NCBI RefSeq assembly: GCF_001705515.1
Contig: NZ_MDJS01000004.1
Coordinates: 310,001 to 374,000, forward strand
Direction of reading: 5' to 3'
Length of the DNA stretch: 64,000 nt
Origin: Mucilaginibacter sp. PPCGB 2223
GTDB taxonomy: Bacteria; Bacteroidota; Bacteroidia; Sphingobacteriales; Sphingobacteriaceae
Below are positions 44,497-53,675 of this stretch, in pieces. The translations under genes and the position numbers were made by a program. The notes beneath the pieces are model-generated. The model did not search any database and was not told the DNA's origin. It worked only from the letters and a program-made list of their open reading frames with translations. The first letter of the stretch is position 1. Each line of letters opens with the position of its first letter.

Positions 44497-46038
44497 ATGA
44501 ATAACGATAAGCATCAAATTCTACTTAATTTAAATATAAACGCTGTAAACCATGCTTTTAGTACCGGGCAAATTTGGGGCAGCAGCGATGGGGCCGAGGT
44601 GCGAACCATTTATTCGCCGGTTGATGGCTTAGCTATAGCCGATGCAACGATGGCTACCAACGATAACTATAACCAAACCGTGGCCAAAGCTGCCGATGCA
44701 TTTAAAACCTGGCGTAACGCACCCGCACCAAAACGCGGAGAGATTGTACGACAGATTGGCGAGGCATTGCGCAGGCATAAGGATGACCTGGGCTGGCTGG
44801 TATCGTACGAAATGGGTAAAAGCCTGCAGGAAGGTAAAGGCGAGGTACAGGAGATGATCGATATTTGCGATTTTGCCGTTGGTTTAAGCCGGCAGCTTTA
44901 CGGGCTGACCATGAACAGCGAGCGCCCGCGCCACCGCATGTACGAGCAATATCACCCGCTGGGCATTGTAGGGATCATATCTGCATTTAACTTCCCGGTA
45001 GCGGTTTGGAGCTGGAATGCCGCACTGGCCTGGGTTTGTGGCGACGTGTGTGTATGGAAGCCTTCCGAAAAAACACCATTGACGGCTATCGCCTGCCAGC
45101 ATATCGCGCAAAGCGTATTTAAACAAAATAATGTTCCCGAAGGTGTATCGTGCCTGGTTATCGGCGATCGCGAGATAGGCGAGCTGATGGCTAACGACCA
45201 CCGCATACCTTTAGTCTCGGCTACGGGCAGCACCCGCATGGGTAAAGCGGTAAGCGTGGCTGTAGCCGCACGTTTGGGCCGCAGTTTGCTGGAACTTGGC
45301 GGCAACAACGCCATCATCATCAGCGAAAATGCTGACCTGAACATTGCGCTCACCGGCGCAGTTTTTGGCGCAGTGGGCACAGCCGGGCAGCGCTGTACCA
45401 CAACCCGCAGGTTAATCATCCACGAAAGTATATACGATGCCTTTAAACAAAAGCTGGTTAGCGCCTACAAACAGTTACGCATTGGTAACCCGCTGGATGA
45501 ACACAACCACGTAGGCCCGCTTATCGATAAAGCTGCGGTGAGCCTTTATTTAAAATCGATTGAAGACTGCAAAGCACAAGGCGGCAGCTTTATTGTTGAA
45601 GGCGGTGTTTTAGAAGGCGCCGGTTACGAATCGGGCTGCTACGTTAAGCCATGCATCGCCGAGGTTGAGAACCACTACCCTGTTGTGCAGCACGAAACAT
45701 TTGCCCCCATCTTATATCTAATTAAATATAAAACTATCGAACAGGCCATTGAGCTGCAAAATGGCGTGCCGCAGGGCCTGTCATCTGCCATAATGACAAA
45801 CAATTTACGCGAGGCCGAAGCGTTCTTATCAGGCGCCGGGTCTGACTGCGGTATTGCGAATGTGAACATCGGCACTTCGGGCGCCGAGATCGGCGGCGCA
45901 TTTGGCGGCGAAAAAGAAACGGGCGGCGGGCGCGAGTCGGGCTCGGATGCCTGGAAGGTTTACATGCGGAGGCAAACCAATACCATAAACTACTCGAGCG
46001 AGCTGCCATTGGCACAAGGAATTAAATTTGATCTATAA
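44497..46038 (+). CDS. ALDH7-type aldehyde dehydrogenase (aminoadipate-semialdehyde type)
   Basis: NAD-dependent aldehyde dehydrogenase, 513 residues. GIVGIISAFNFPVAVWSWNA (NAD site, about 150-170), LELGGNNAIII with the catalytic Glu, and GTAGQRCTTTRRLI with the catalytic Cys; this last form is characteristic of ALDH7/antiquitin. Likely oxidises 2-aminoadipate semialdehyde in lysine breakdown, though other aldehydes are possible. The subtilase gene begins 9 bp after its stop. Confidence 0.92.
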   Translation: MNNDKHQILLNLNINAVNHAFSTGQIWGSSDGAEVRTIYSPVDGLAIADATMATNDNYNQTVAKAADAFKTWRNAPAPKRGEIVRQIGEALRRHKDDLGWLVSYEMGKSLQEGKGEVQEMIDICDFAVGLSRQLYGLTMNSERPRHRMYEQYHPLGIVGIISAFNFPVAVWSWNAALAWVCGDVCVWKPSEKTPLTAIACQHIAQSVFKQNNVPEGVSCLVIGDREIGELMANDHRIPLVSATGSTRMGKAVSVAVAARLGRSLLELGGNNAIIISENADLNIALTGAVFGAVGTAGQRCTTTRRLIIHESIYDAFKQKLVSAYKQLRIGNPLDEHNHVGPLIDKAAVSLYLKSIEDCKAQGGSFIVEGGVLEGAGYESGCYVKPCIAEVENHYPVVQHETFAPILYLIKYKTIEQAIELQNGVPQGLSSAIMTNNLREAEAFLSGAGSDCGIANVNIGTSGAEIGGAFGGEKETGGGRESGSDAWKVYMRRQTNTINYSSELPLAQGIKFDL

Positions 46039-46047
46039 TATATCTTA

Positions 46048-47694
46048 ATGTCTGAATTTTCTAAAAAACTATTGGGCTTTACATTGTGTGGAGCCTTGTT
46101 ATTCAATATCGAAGTTAAGGCTCAGGTAAGCGTTACCGTAGGCGAGCCCGCACCACCAAAAAACTGGCACCAGCTCGATTTAAAAACCGATGGCTACTAT
46201 GGCATCAGTCTCATCAAAGCTTATCAGTTGCTCAAAGGGAAAAAAAGTAAAACCGTGCTGGTTGCAACGATAGACAGCGGCGTAGACACGCTTCAAAAAG
46301 ACCTGCAGGGTATTTTATGGACCAACCCCAAAGAAATACCCGGAAACGGCATCGACGATGATCACGACGGTTATGTTGACGATGTGCACGGCTGGAACTT
46401 TTTGGGCGGGCCGAACGGTAAGTGCGATTTTAACGAAACTACCGAAGAGGTGCGCGAGTATGCCCGCCTGAAAGGCAAATACGAGAACGTGACCTATGCT
46501 ACGGCTACCGATAAAAAAGAGTACGAGTACTGGAAAAAGGTAAAAGCAACCCGCGACTCGACCGTGGCGGCATCGCAAAATGATTACAGGCAGCTTGTGC
46601 CATTGGTGAATGCCCTGATGGCTACCAGCGGTTTGATCAAAAAAGGCCTGCACCTGCCGGCCGATGGCGCGTTTACTTTAGCCGACCTGGATAAACTGCC
46701 TGTCGCTAATGATACGCTGAAGCAAAGTGTGGAGTTCTGGAAGATCGTGATGCAGCAGGACCCGGCGAGTAACAGCAGCAAGATCATCAGGGACTGTACC
46801 GAGGAAATGACCAAGGCCAATAATGATATTAACCCCGACCTGGATACCCGTAAAAATATTATCGGGGATGACCCGAACGATAACAGCAACCCGCATTACG
46901 GTAATAACATCGTAAAATATGAAGACGCTTCGCATGGCACCGGGGTTGCGGGTTTAATAGGCGCTAAACGCGGTAACGGTTACGGTATCGACGGTGTTGC
47001 CGATAACGTACGGATAATGGCCATCAAAGCCGTGCCCAACGGCGATGAATACGATAAGGACATTGCAAACGCGATTATGTTCGCGGTTAATCATGGCGCG
47101 CAGGTCATCAACATGAGCTTTGGCAAACGCATATCGCCGCATAAGGATTGGGTTGACGCGGCTTTTAAATATGCCGCATCGAAAAACGTTTTGCTGGTAC
47201 AGGCCGCAGGCAACGAAAACCAGGATATGGATACCAACCCCGAATACCCTAACGATATTTTTGCCGATGGCTCGGGAACGGATGCAGCCAATGTAATTTC
47301 GGTAGGGGCTTCGGCTGCTAAAAACACCGACGAAAAACTGGCCGGTACTTTTAGCAACTATGGCAAAAAAAATGTGGATGTATTCGCGCCGGGTGTAAAA
47401 GTAACCTCGATTGATATGGACGCGGAGTTCAATACTGCCGATGGTACGAGCTTTGCCTCGCCGATAACCGCAGGGCTGGCCGCTCTGATACTCGAATATT
47501 ATCCGCACCTGAGCGCACGCCAGGTTAAACAGATCATCCTGGCATCGGCTAAGCCGCTCACCGGCACCATGGTGTATAAACCGGGGAGCACCAGCGAAAA
47601 GGTTGATTTTTCGACGCTTTCGAAAACCGGCGGGATTATCAATGCGTACCAGGCGTTGTTGATCGCGGCGAAGACCAAGGGAGAGTTGAAGTAG
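46048..47694 (+). CDS. Secreted S8 subtilisin-like peptidase
   Basis: 548 residues, signal peptide (LGFTLCGALLFNIEVKAQ, about 8-25). Catalytic Asp in VATIDSGVDT (about 74-83), His in HGTGVAGLIGA, Ser in DGTSFASPITAG; a long insert separates Asp from His (about 46400-46920). No T9SS sorting domain is seen at the C-terminus (QALLIAAKTKGELK), so it probably stays in the periplasm. Likely co-transcribed with the ALDH gene. Substrate unknown. Confidence 0.93.
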   Translation: MSEFSKKLLGFTLCGALLFNIEVKAQVSVTVGEPAPPKNWHQLDLKTDGYYGISLIKAYQLLKGKKSKTVLVATIDSGVDTLQKDLQGILWTNPKEIPGNGIDDDHDGYVDDVHGWNFLGGPNGKCDFNETTEEVREYARLKGKYENVTYATATDKKEYEYWKKVKATRDSTVAASQNDYRQLVPLVNALMATSGLIKKGLHLPADGAFTLADLDKLPVANDTLKQSVEFWKIVMQQDPASNSSKIIRDCTEEMTKANNDINPDLDTRKNIIGDDPNDNSNPHYGNNIVKYEDASHGTGVAGLIGAKRGNGYGIDGVADNVRIMAIKAVPNGDEYDKDIANAIMFAVNHGAQVINMSFGKRISPHKDWVDAAFKYAASKNVLLVQAAGNENQDMDTNPEYPNDIFADGSGTDAANVISVGASAAKNTDEKLAGTFSNYGKKNVDVFAPGVKVTSIDMDAEFNTADGTSFASPITAGLAALILEYYPHLSARQVKQIILASAKPLTGTMVYKPGSTSEKVDFSTLSKTGGIINAYQALLIAAKTKGELK

Positions 47695-48000
47695 GGTGAT
47701 TAGCCCGGAAGATAGGGAATAGCAGATTTGACAACTTTTAAAAAGTTGTCAAATCTTAGCTGCACGTTAATTCAGTCCGTTGCAATTCTGGCAAAAAATG
47801 CGTATATTGAACGAAGTCGCGAGGTTTATGTGAATGCAAATTTGTTGACGGAAACTGTAGCGGTCGTAAAAATTTCTTACTATTTCCCCCCTGTTTTAGT
47901 GTGGTGATTGCGAGATTAGCAATCAAAGCGCCTTTGTTCGTGAGCGGGGACGCTTGAATGGACATAGAGTTGAAATAGTTCCTAACATCAACAGGCTGTA
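47695..48000. other. Intergenic region with palindrome and dispersed-element remnant
   Basis: 306 bp without a credible gene. Holds a 33-bp perfect palindrome (47724-47756) and, from about 47882, ATTTCCCCCCTGT, a hairpin GATTGC/GCAATC, and TTCGTGAGCGGGGACGCTTG (47937-47956), which resembles 59658-59677. Confidence 0.5.
47724..47756. repeat. 33-bp perfect palindrome, copy 1
   Basis: Arms AGATTTGACAACTTTT and AAAAGTTGTCAAATCT around one central A. Identical to 61608-61640. 29 bp after the subtilase stop, so it may act as a terminator. Confidence 0.8.
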
Positions 48001-48477
48001 ATGAATAAAGTTAAAAGAATATTTTCTAAAATAGGCTTGGTGGTCTTTTTGGCAGTAGTGCACTATGTAGTAATTAGTGCATTGTTAAAAAATGAAAGTA
48101 GCCTTACTAAGATAAGTGGCATAGTAAGCGGCCAGGATTCATATCATCGCGGAGGCAGAATTCCATTTTATGCTATTATTATAGCTATAGATCACAGCAA
48201 CATGAGATTTGGGGTGAAGGATAACAAAGTGGCGGCGTTTGACTATTTATCTCATCACACAGTTGTTGGCAAACGCATTACCATATTGTATGATAAAGAT
48301 GGGGATTACGAGTTGGACGACTTAACCTACAATGTTTACAGCGTTACAGTTGACGGGAATGAAATAATGACTATTTCGCAAGGCAAACTTTTTTATAAAT
48401 GGCTTTTACTATGGGCAATAGTAGCCGACATTGCCACGATATTCGTATTTTCCAAGTCAAGGAAAAGCAAGCGTTAA
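48001..48477 (+). CDS. Membrane protein of unknown function
   Basis: 158 residues, a membrane helix near each end (IGLVVFLAVVHYVVISALL, about 12-30; LLLWAIVADIATIFVF, about 134-149) with a soluble beta-rich middle outside the membrane. A/T-rich compared with neighbours. Not recognised. Tail to tail with the response regulator gene, 16 bp apart. Confidence 0.7.
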   Translation: MNKVKRIFSKIGLVVFLAVVHYVVISALLKNESSLTKISGIVSGQDSYHRGGRIPFYAIIIAIDHSNMRFGVKDNKVAAFDYLSHHTVVGKRITILYDKDGDYELDDLTYNVYSVTVDGNEIMTISQGKLFYKWLLLWAIVADIATIFVFSKSRKSKR

Positions 48478-48493
48478 AAAATAGCAGCCTCTT

Positions 48494-49186
48494 TTAATTC
48501 ACCAACAGTTTATACCCCTTGCCGTGCACGTTGATGATCTCGACTTTCGAATCGTCCTTGAGGTATTTGCGTATCTTGCTTAAAAACACATCCATACTGC
48601 GGCCGTTAAAATAGTTATCATCGTGCCAGATGTTGAGCAGGGCTTCTTCGCGGGTGAGCACTTCGTTTTGCTTCAGGCAAAGCAAGCGCAGCAATTCGGC
48701 TTCCTTGGTCGACAGCTTTTGTTTCTGGTCGCCGTCGAAGATCATCTGGGTGGTATAATCAAACTCGTATTTGCCGATCTTAAAATGTGTTTGTTTCTCG
48801 GCATTATCCTTCCCGCTATCGTTTACGCGTTTTAGCAGGGCGTTGATGCGCAATAAGAGTTCCTCAATACGGAAAGGCTTGGTAATATAGTCATCGCCGC
48901 CAAGGTTGAAGGCCTGGGTTTTATCCTCAATCATACTTTTGGCCGTAGCAAAAATGATAGGCACGGTTGGGTTGATCTTCCTGATCTCCTTACCCAGGGT
49001 AAAACCGTCCTTTTTTGGCATCATCACATCCAGTATCAGCAGATCGAACTGTTGTTTGGTGAAAGCTTTAAGGCCCTCATCGCCGTCTTTACAAAGTACA
49101 ACTTCAAACTTGCCCTTCAGCTGCAGGTAGTCCTGCAAAAGCAGGCCCAGGTTCGGATCATCTTCAACGAGTAATATTTTCATCAT
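48494..49186 (-). CDS. OmpR-family response regulator
   Basis: 230 residues. Receiver domain with acidic pocket EDD (about 8-10) and phospho-Asp in LLILDVMMPKKDG (about D53), lysine in DYITKPF; C-terminal winged helix (SMDVFLSKIRKYLKDD, NVHGKGYKLLVN). Partner of the kinase 9 bp upstream. May bind the TTTAACA boxes at 51113-51141. Confidence 0.95.
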   Translation of the reverse strand: MMKILLVEDDPNLGLLLQDYLQLKGKFEVVLCKDGDEGLKAFTKQQFDLLILDVMMPKKDGFTLGKEIRKINPTVPIIFATAKSMIEDKTQAFNLGGDDYITKPFRIEELLLRINALLKRVNDSGKDNAEKQTHFKIGKYEFDYTTQMIFDGDQKQKLSTKEAELLRLLCLKQNEVLTREEALLNIWHDDNYFNGRSMDVFLSKIRKYLKDDSKVEIINVHGKGYKLLVN

Positions 49187-49195
49187 CTATTATTT

Positions 49196-51070
49196 TCAGG
49201 GGTCGACCAGATCGAACTTTAATTCGAACTCCGAGCCTTTTTCTTTTTCAGATCGTACACCAATTGTGCCATTCAGCCTTTTTACGATGGTGTTCACATA
49301 ACTTAGCCCCAGTCCAAAGCCTTTAACATCGTGCAGGTTACCGGTAGGTATACGATAAAACTGCTCAAATATTTTACTTTGCTGATCGCTGCTCATGCCA
49401 ATGCCTTTGTCGGCCACTTTTATTACCGCCTGGTTATGGCGGTTAACGGTCGTAGTAATCGTGATCTCAGGCGCTTCGCGGCTGTATTTGATCGCATTAT
49501 CAATCAGGTTGTAAATCACGTTCGAAAAATGCAGTTCATCGGCTTTAATAAACAACTCTTCATCGCTCAGGTTAAGATCGAGCTTAGCGCTATGCTTCTG
49601 CAGTTTTAAAGCCATACTATCCAAAACGGCGGCTATCAGTTCGTTAATCTCTATCTTTTTGATATCGAGCTTAAAGTCGTTTTTTTCGATACGGGCGATG
49701 TTCAATACCCGTTCGATATGGCTGCCCAAACGTACATTTTCTTCGTAAATAATATTGGCAAGTTTAGATACCCGGTTTTTATCTTCGGCTATCTCGGCAT
49801 CGCGCAGGGCCTCGCTGGCTATCATAATGGTCGACACCGGGGTTTTAAACTCGTGGGTCATGTTATTGATGAAATCGGTTTTCATCTCCGATATCTTTTT
49901 CTGCCGCAATATCGAGTAAATAATAAAACCGAAGCAAAAGATAAAGAAAAGCAACAAGCCGCCTGTAGTGGCCATGGCACCGCCCATCTGGCTTAATATC
50001 AACGAATTTTTTTGCGGGAAATACACCTTCAGCTCGCCGGGATCATTGATCACATCCTTACCGAATATGGAAGTATGATACGTATTGGCGGGGATAAAGG
50101 TCGGTTTCTGGCCGTCGATATCAAGCGCTTTCGAAAAGATCACCGAATCGTTGTGCGCCTCGGTTACTTCGTAGCTAAAAGGTAAAGATATACCATGGTC
50201 GTTCAGCTCGGACCGCAGCAAGGTATCTATCCATAATTGGTTAATGCGATCTTTCAAAGGTTCATCTTTACGCGAATATTCCAGCGCCAGTTTTTCAATC
50301 ACATTCTGCTGGCTCTTTTGCATTTTGGGCATATCAACGGCACTTTCCTGCTGTAATAATCTGCGGAGCTGTTTAATATGCTGCTCGTTTTCTTTTCGGC
50401 GCTGCTCCTGTACCCATAACGGATTCAGCCTGGGTACCGATACCACCTGGGGGCCGAACTGAGGATCGATATAAGTATAGCGCGTGGTATCGAGATATTT
50501 GATCTCTTTGGCCTTTTGCAGCATTTTGGCGCGTTTGGCCATCATACTGTAATTACTTTGCGGAGTAATAGTAAGGTATTGCTCCACCTGGCCATACTCA
50601 TTTTCTTCGATATGGCTTTGTATACTGATGGCTTTGCTTACATCTTCAACTTCCTGCTCCAGTTTGCTTCGTGCCAGCATATGGCTAACGCTATCGCGTA
50701 GTTTGGCTATACGTGCGCTATGTGCAGGATCGGTTTTAGGCGTAGGCATGTGCACCAAACCATCATCTGTCAATTCGTTAGAACCGATTTTATTTATTGT
50801 GACGGCTCTGAGATAGACATCCTTTTTCCTATGCACAGAACCGGCGGTATCCTTTTTGCTTGTAAGCCTGGCTTTCTGAATCAGAAAGTTATTGGCATCC
50901 TGTTTGGTTACAGTGGTCACTACATCGTTAAGCGCAGCCTTAACGTCGCGGTCGAAAAGATCGGATTGTAAACGGTACGATTGCCGCAGGAAATAAAACT
51001 GCATAGCTATCACCCCAAGCAGGGCCAAGGCCATCAACCCGGTTATGATAATTATGCTTTTACGTTTCAT
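49196..51070 (-). CDS. Membrane sensor histidine kinase
   Basis: 624 residues. Two membrane helices (IIIITGLMALALLGVIAMQF near the start; TTGGLLLFFIFCFGFIIYSI about 365-385) enclose a periplasmic sensor of about 330 residues rich in charged helices. H-box MTHEFKTPVSTI, N-box YNLIDNAIKYS, G-boxes VADKGIGMS and GFGLGLSYV. No HAMP or PAS seen. Resembles RprX-type kinases of Bacteroidota. Signal unknown. Confidence 0.94.
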   Translation of the reverse strand: MKRKSIIIITGLMALALLGVIAMQFYFLRQSYRLQSDLFDRDVKAALNDVVTTVTKQDANNFLIQKARLTSKKDTAGSVHRKKDVYLRAVTINKIGSNELTDDGLVHMPTPKTDPAHSARIAKLRDSVSHMLARSKLEQEVEDVSKAISIQSHIEENEYGQVEQYLTITPQSNYSMMAKRAKMLQKAKEIKYLDTTRYTYIDPQFGPQVVSVPRLNPLWVQEQRRKENEQHIKQLRRLLQQESAVDMPKMQKSQQNVIEKLALEYSRKDEPLKDRINQLWIDTLLRSELNDHGISLPFSYEVTEAHNDSVIFSKALDIDGQKPTFIPANTYHTSIFGKDVINDPGELKVYFPQKNSLILSQMGGAMATTGGLLLFFIFCFGFIIYSILRQKKISEMKTDFINNMTHEFKTPVSTIMIASEALRDAEIAEDKNRVSKLANIIYEENVRLGSHIERVLNIARIEKNDFKLDIKKIEINELIAAVLDSMALKLQKHSAKLDLNLSDEELFIKADELHFSNVIYNLIDNAIKYSREAPEITITTTVNRHNQAVIKVADKGIGMSSDQQSKIFEQFYRIPTGNLHDVKGFGLGLSYVNTIVKRLNGTIGVRSEKEKGSEFELKFDLVDP

Positions 51071-51112
51071 ACAGCTACAAAAATATTGAACAATAGGCTA
51101 ATACAAATTTGC

Positions 51113-51141
51113 TTTAACATTATTTAACATATCGTTTAACA
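51113..51141 (+). promoter_or_regulatory. Three TTTAACA direct repeats
   Basis: TTTAACA at 51113, 51123 and 51135, about one helix turn apart, in the gap between the kinase gene and the divergent secreted-protein gene. This is the layout of OmpR/PhoB-type binding sites. Confidence 0.5.
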
Positions 51142-51205
51142 AAAACCAATGAGTAAATCTATTAACTTAGTTTTTAGTTTTCAACTCCATCAAACCCAAT
51201 ATGTC

Positions 51206-52081
51206 ATGAAAAAAAACAATATTCCGCCAATTTTAGAACTAACATTCGCCGCTGGCGTAATGATAATTCTGTCGTTGCCATTATTCGTAAAAGCACAGGA
51301 TCATAAAGAATTCAGTGTCAGCATCAATAACAAAGACACTATTGTAAACGGTAAAAACATTAAAGACCTTTCGGCAGCAGACAGAACAGATGCCCTTAAG
51401 AAACTAAACGAACTTAACGACCGCATCAGCTTTACCACAAAAGATAGCGGCGATAATATGATTACACTAAAACAAAAAGACGGCACCAGTAAGGTTTATG
51501 TATATGGTAATGGCATAACCGTTGGCGATATCCCCCCAATGCCACCTATGACAGCATACAACCTTTCTATTGACACAGCCGACAGGGGAATGATCATAGC
51601 CGATAATGTTATAAAAAGCGACTTTAAAACCCTCGCCGGATCAAAGTTACGCACTTCGGTACTGGCCAACGGGCGCGGCTTAAGCTCTGTTTTTCTATCC
51701 GGCGGCCGCAAAAATTCGCAATCGTTCAGCTACTCAAATACTGATAACGATGGCATCAATACACATATCAACTTTAATGTAAGCGATGCAAGCGCCGAGA
51801 AAATTAAAAAGATAAGCGGAGCAGAAAAAGCCGATCTGAATATCCAGGATCTGAGCATTGTGCCATCGTTTTCGACAGGTAAAACCACACTGATCTTTAA
51901 CCTGCCTGCCAAAGGTGCCGAAGTACAATTTAAAGATAGCGAAGGTAATGTATTATGGACAGAAAAGATAACCGGAAACGAGTTTAGCAAAAGCTTTGCC
52001 TTACCCAAAAATGGCGTTTACTATCTGCAGGTTAAACAAGCCGGAAAAGTAGCCCTGCGCAGGATAGCCAAAGAAGAGTAA
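51206..52081 (+). CDS. Secreted protein with T9SS-sorting-like C-terminus
   Basis: 291 residues from the ATG at 51206 (an ATG at 51149 would add 19 residues before the signal peptide). Hydrophobic segment LELTFAAGVMIILSLPLFVK then AQ. Middle region unrecognised (FSVSINNKDTIVNGKNIKDL). The last 70 residues, with FNLPAKGAEVQFKDSEGNV, NGVYYLQVKQAGKVALRRI, look like a type A T9SS sorting domain. Divergent from the two-component genes, so possibly their target. Confidence 0.8.
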   Translation: MKKNNIPPILELTFAAGVMIILSLPLFVKAQDHKEFSVSINNKDTIVNGKNIKDLSAADRTDALKKLNELNDRISFTTKDSGDNMITLKQKDGTSKVYVYGNGITVGDIPPMPPMTAYNLSIDTADRGMIIADNVIKSDFKTLAGSKLRTSVLANGRGLSSVFLSGGRKNSQSFSYSNTDNDGINTHINFNVSDASAEKIKKISGAEKADLNIQDLSIVPSFSTGKTTLIFNLPAKGAEVQFKDSEGNVLWTEKITGNEFSKSFALPKNGVYYLQVKQAGKVALRRIAKEE

Positions 52082-52104
52082 GTATATCCAATCTCCTTGA
52101 TTAT

Positions 52105-52138
52105 AAAAAAGGCTCGCGGAAAATCGTGAGCCTTTTTT
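52105..52138. terminator. Bidirectional terminator
   Basis: GGCTCGCG-GAAAAT-CGTGAGCC (one G.T pair, 52111-52132), six A before and six T after, between convergent genes. Confidence 0.85.
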
Positions 52139-52142
52139 GTTT

Positions 52143-53513
52143 TTATTTCAGGTTCATCAAATAGTTGTGCATATTATCACTCAACTTTTCAACGTCCCAT
52201 TCATCGTTCAGCTTTTTGGTATAGAAGGTTTTAACATCTTCCCATTTATAATACGGGAAGTTATTTGTTTTTAACCCTTCTATAGCCACTTCTTTCTCGT
52301 TCAACAAAAACTTTATCAGATAGTCGCGCTGGTTATCGGGGGTCTGGCCTTTATATAAGATAAATTGAATGTTGGCGCTCAACGGTATAACTTCTTCTGA
52401 CTTCCAAATCTTCTCGAATTTGAAGATATCTGCGCTTTCTTTACTCGCTCCTTTTATACCTAACAAGGCCGCAAATGAGGTAAGCGTTTCGGCATTGGTT
52501 ATCCTGATATCGGCAGCAACGTTAGGGCTTATCAGGTATGCATCGGTAGTATTGATAAAATTAACCAGCAGGGGTACAGTGGCACGTACCTGGATGCCCG
52601 AATGATCGCCACCGGGGCCGGCCTTGTAATATTCTTCGGCCGAGTTAAGGGTATTGAACAGGGCGAGTTCGGAGCAGGTAAAAAACGAGCGGATATCCAG
52701 CTGCTCGAGCGTAAAACCCGCATTAATAATTTCGCGGTGGATAGAGTTGATCACCGTACTCGCTTTATACAAATCGGTAATAAAGCGGTTTTGATCAGCT
52801 TCCTCTATCTTATCAAAAAAACTTTGTTCAAAAAACCTGGTTAAAAACCTGATGTTAAAGTTTTCGGGCTTTTTCTGATCGCGGATGTTATCCACGTTGT
52901 CTTTCCAATCGCCTGTTTTCATCATTTCGACCAATGATGGTGCCGTGGCAAAAGGGTTCAGGTTATCATCATCGTTATAACTTGGCTTATCGCAGTTCGG
53001 CTCGTCAAGGGTATGCCTTAAGCCACCTAATAAAGCTTCAGCGCTTTGCTTCATCCGGTCCTCATTGATTGCCGCGACTTCAACACATTTTTTTTGTGCA
53101 AATACGTTTCCGTAAAGCGCCAGCATGCGGGTACCTATACCTTTCTCTTCGATAGCACCCGAAAGGGAGATCCTGTCGAGCTTATCTTTTTCGATCGTTT
53201 GCAAAGTAAGCAGCATTTTACGCAGCTTGCGGCCATCAACTTTTAATGCATGTGCGCTATCGGCTTTTTGCAGTAACGCAAATACAAATGTTGTTGAAAT
53301 GTCTTTTACCAGGTGTTCTGCACCATTGCGACCGATAAAATTGATAAATACCGGTTTGTAATCGGGGGGTGTCGAAGTGACAGTAAAGTTTTGAGGTAAA
53401 TACTGTGTATGGCTGCCCCAGTATTCGAGTGAGCAGTCGGTTTCCTGGGCCATGGTAACATTGGCGAAGATCAGTAAAGAAAACAAGGAAAGATAAAGCT
53501 GTTTCTTATTCAT
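52143..53513 (-). CDS. Histidine-phosphatase-clan protein (MINPP-like), probable pseudoenzyme
   Basis: 456 residues, signal peptide ending TMAQ (about 22). The pattern follows multiple inositol-polyphosphate phosphatases: FINFIGRNGAEHL where RHG is expected, LSGAIEEKGIGTRM, NEDRMKQSAEALLGGL, and IRITNAETLTSFAALLG where HAE is expected. The nucleophile His is Asn63 (codon AAT, 53325-53327) and the proton-donor-motif His is Asn340 (AAT, 52494-52496). The reading frame is intact and long. Catalysis by the usual route looks impossible, so a binding role is likely. Next to an intact histidine phosphatase and a TonB receptor. Confidence 0.75.
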   Translation of the reverse strand: MNKKQLYLSLFSLLIFANVTMAQETDCSLEYWGSHTQYLPQNFTVTSTPPDYKPVFINFIGRNGAEHLVKDISTTFVFALLQKADSAHALKVDGRKLRKMLLTLQTIEKDKLDRISLSGAIEEKGIGTRMLALYGNVFAQKKCVEVAAINEDRMKQSAEALLGGLRHTLDEPNCDKPSYNDDDNLNPFATAPSLVEMMKTGDWKDNVDNIRDQKKPENFNIRFLTRFFEQSFFDKIEEADQNRFITDLYKASTVINSIHREIINAGFTLEQLDIRSFFTCSELALFNTLNSAEEYYKAGPGGDHSGIQVRATVPLLVNFINTTDAYLISPNVAADIRITNAETLTSFAALLGIKGASKESADIFKFEKIWKSEEVIPLSANIQFILYKGQTPDNQRDYLIKFLLNEKEVAIEGLKTNNFPYYKWEDVKTFYTKKLNDEWDVEKLSDNMHNYLMNLK

Positions 53514-53675
53514 TTAATGTGGTGTGGTTGTTGACTGATAACGGTTTTAATATACATATTGGTATATACTTTATTACCCGTGTAAAGGTTTGCTCACCAA
53601 AAATAAATAATTAGTCTTTATCTCCTTATAAGCTGCGATTAAATAAGTGTTATCCCGATTACCATCTTTTGCTGC

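Noticed and set aside
44884-45419. Overlapping minus-strand open frames within the ALDH gene
   Set aside because: They mirror the codon pattern of a strongly supported gene and have no motif, promoter or ribosome binding site.
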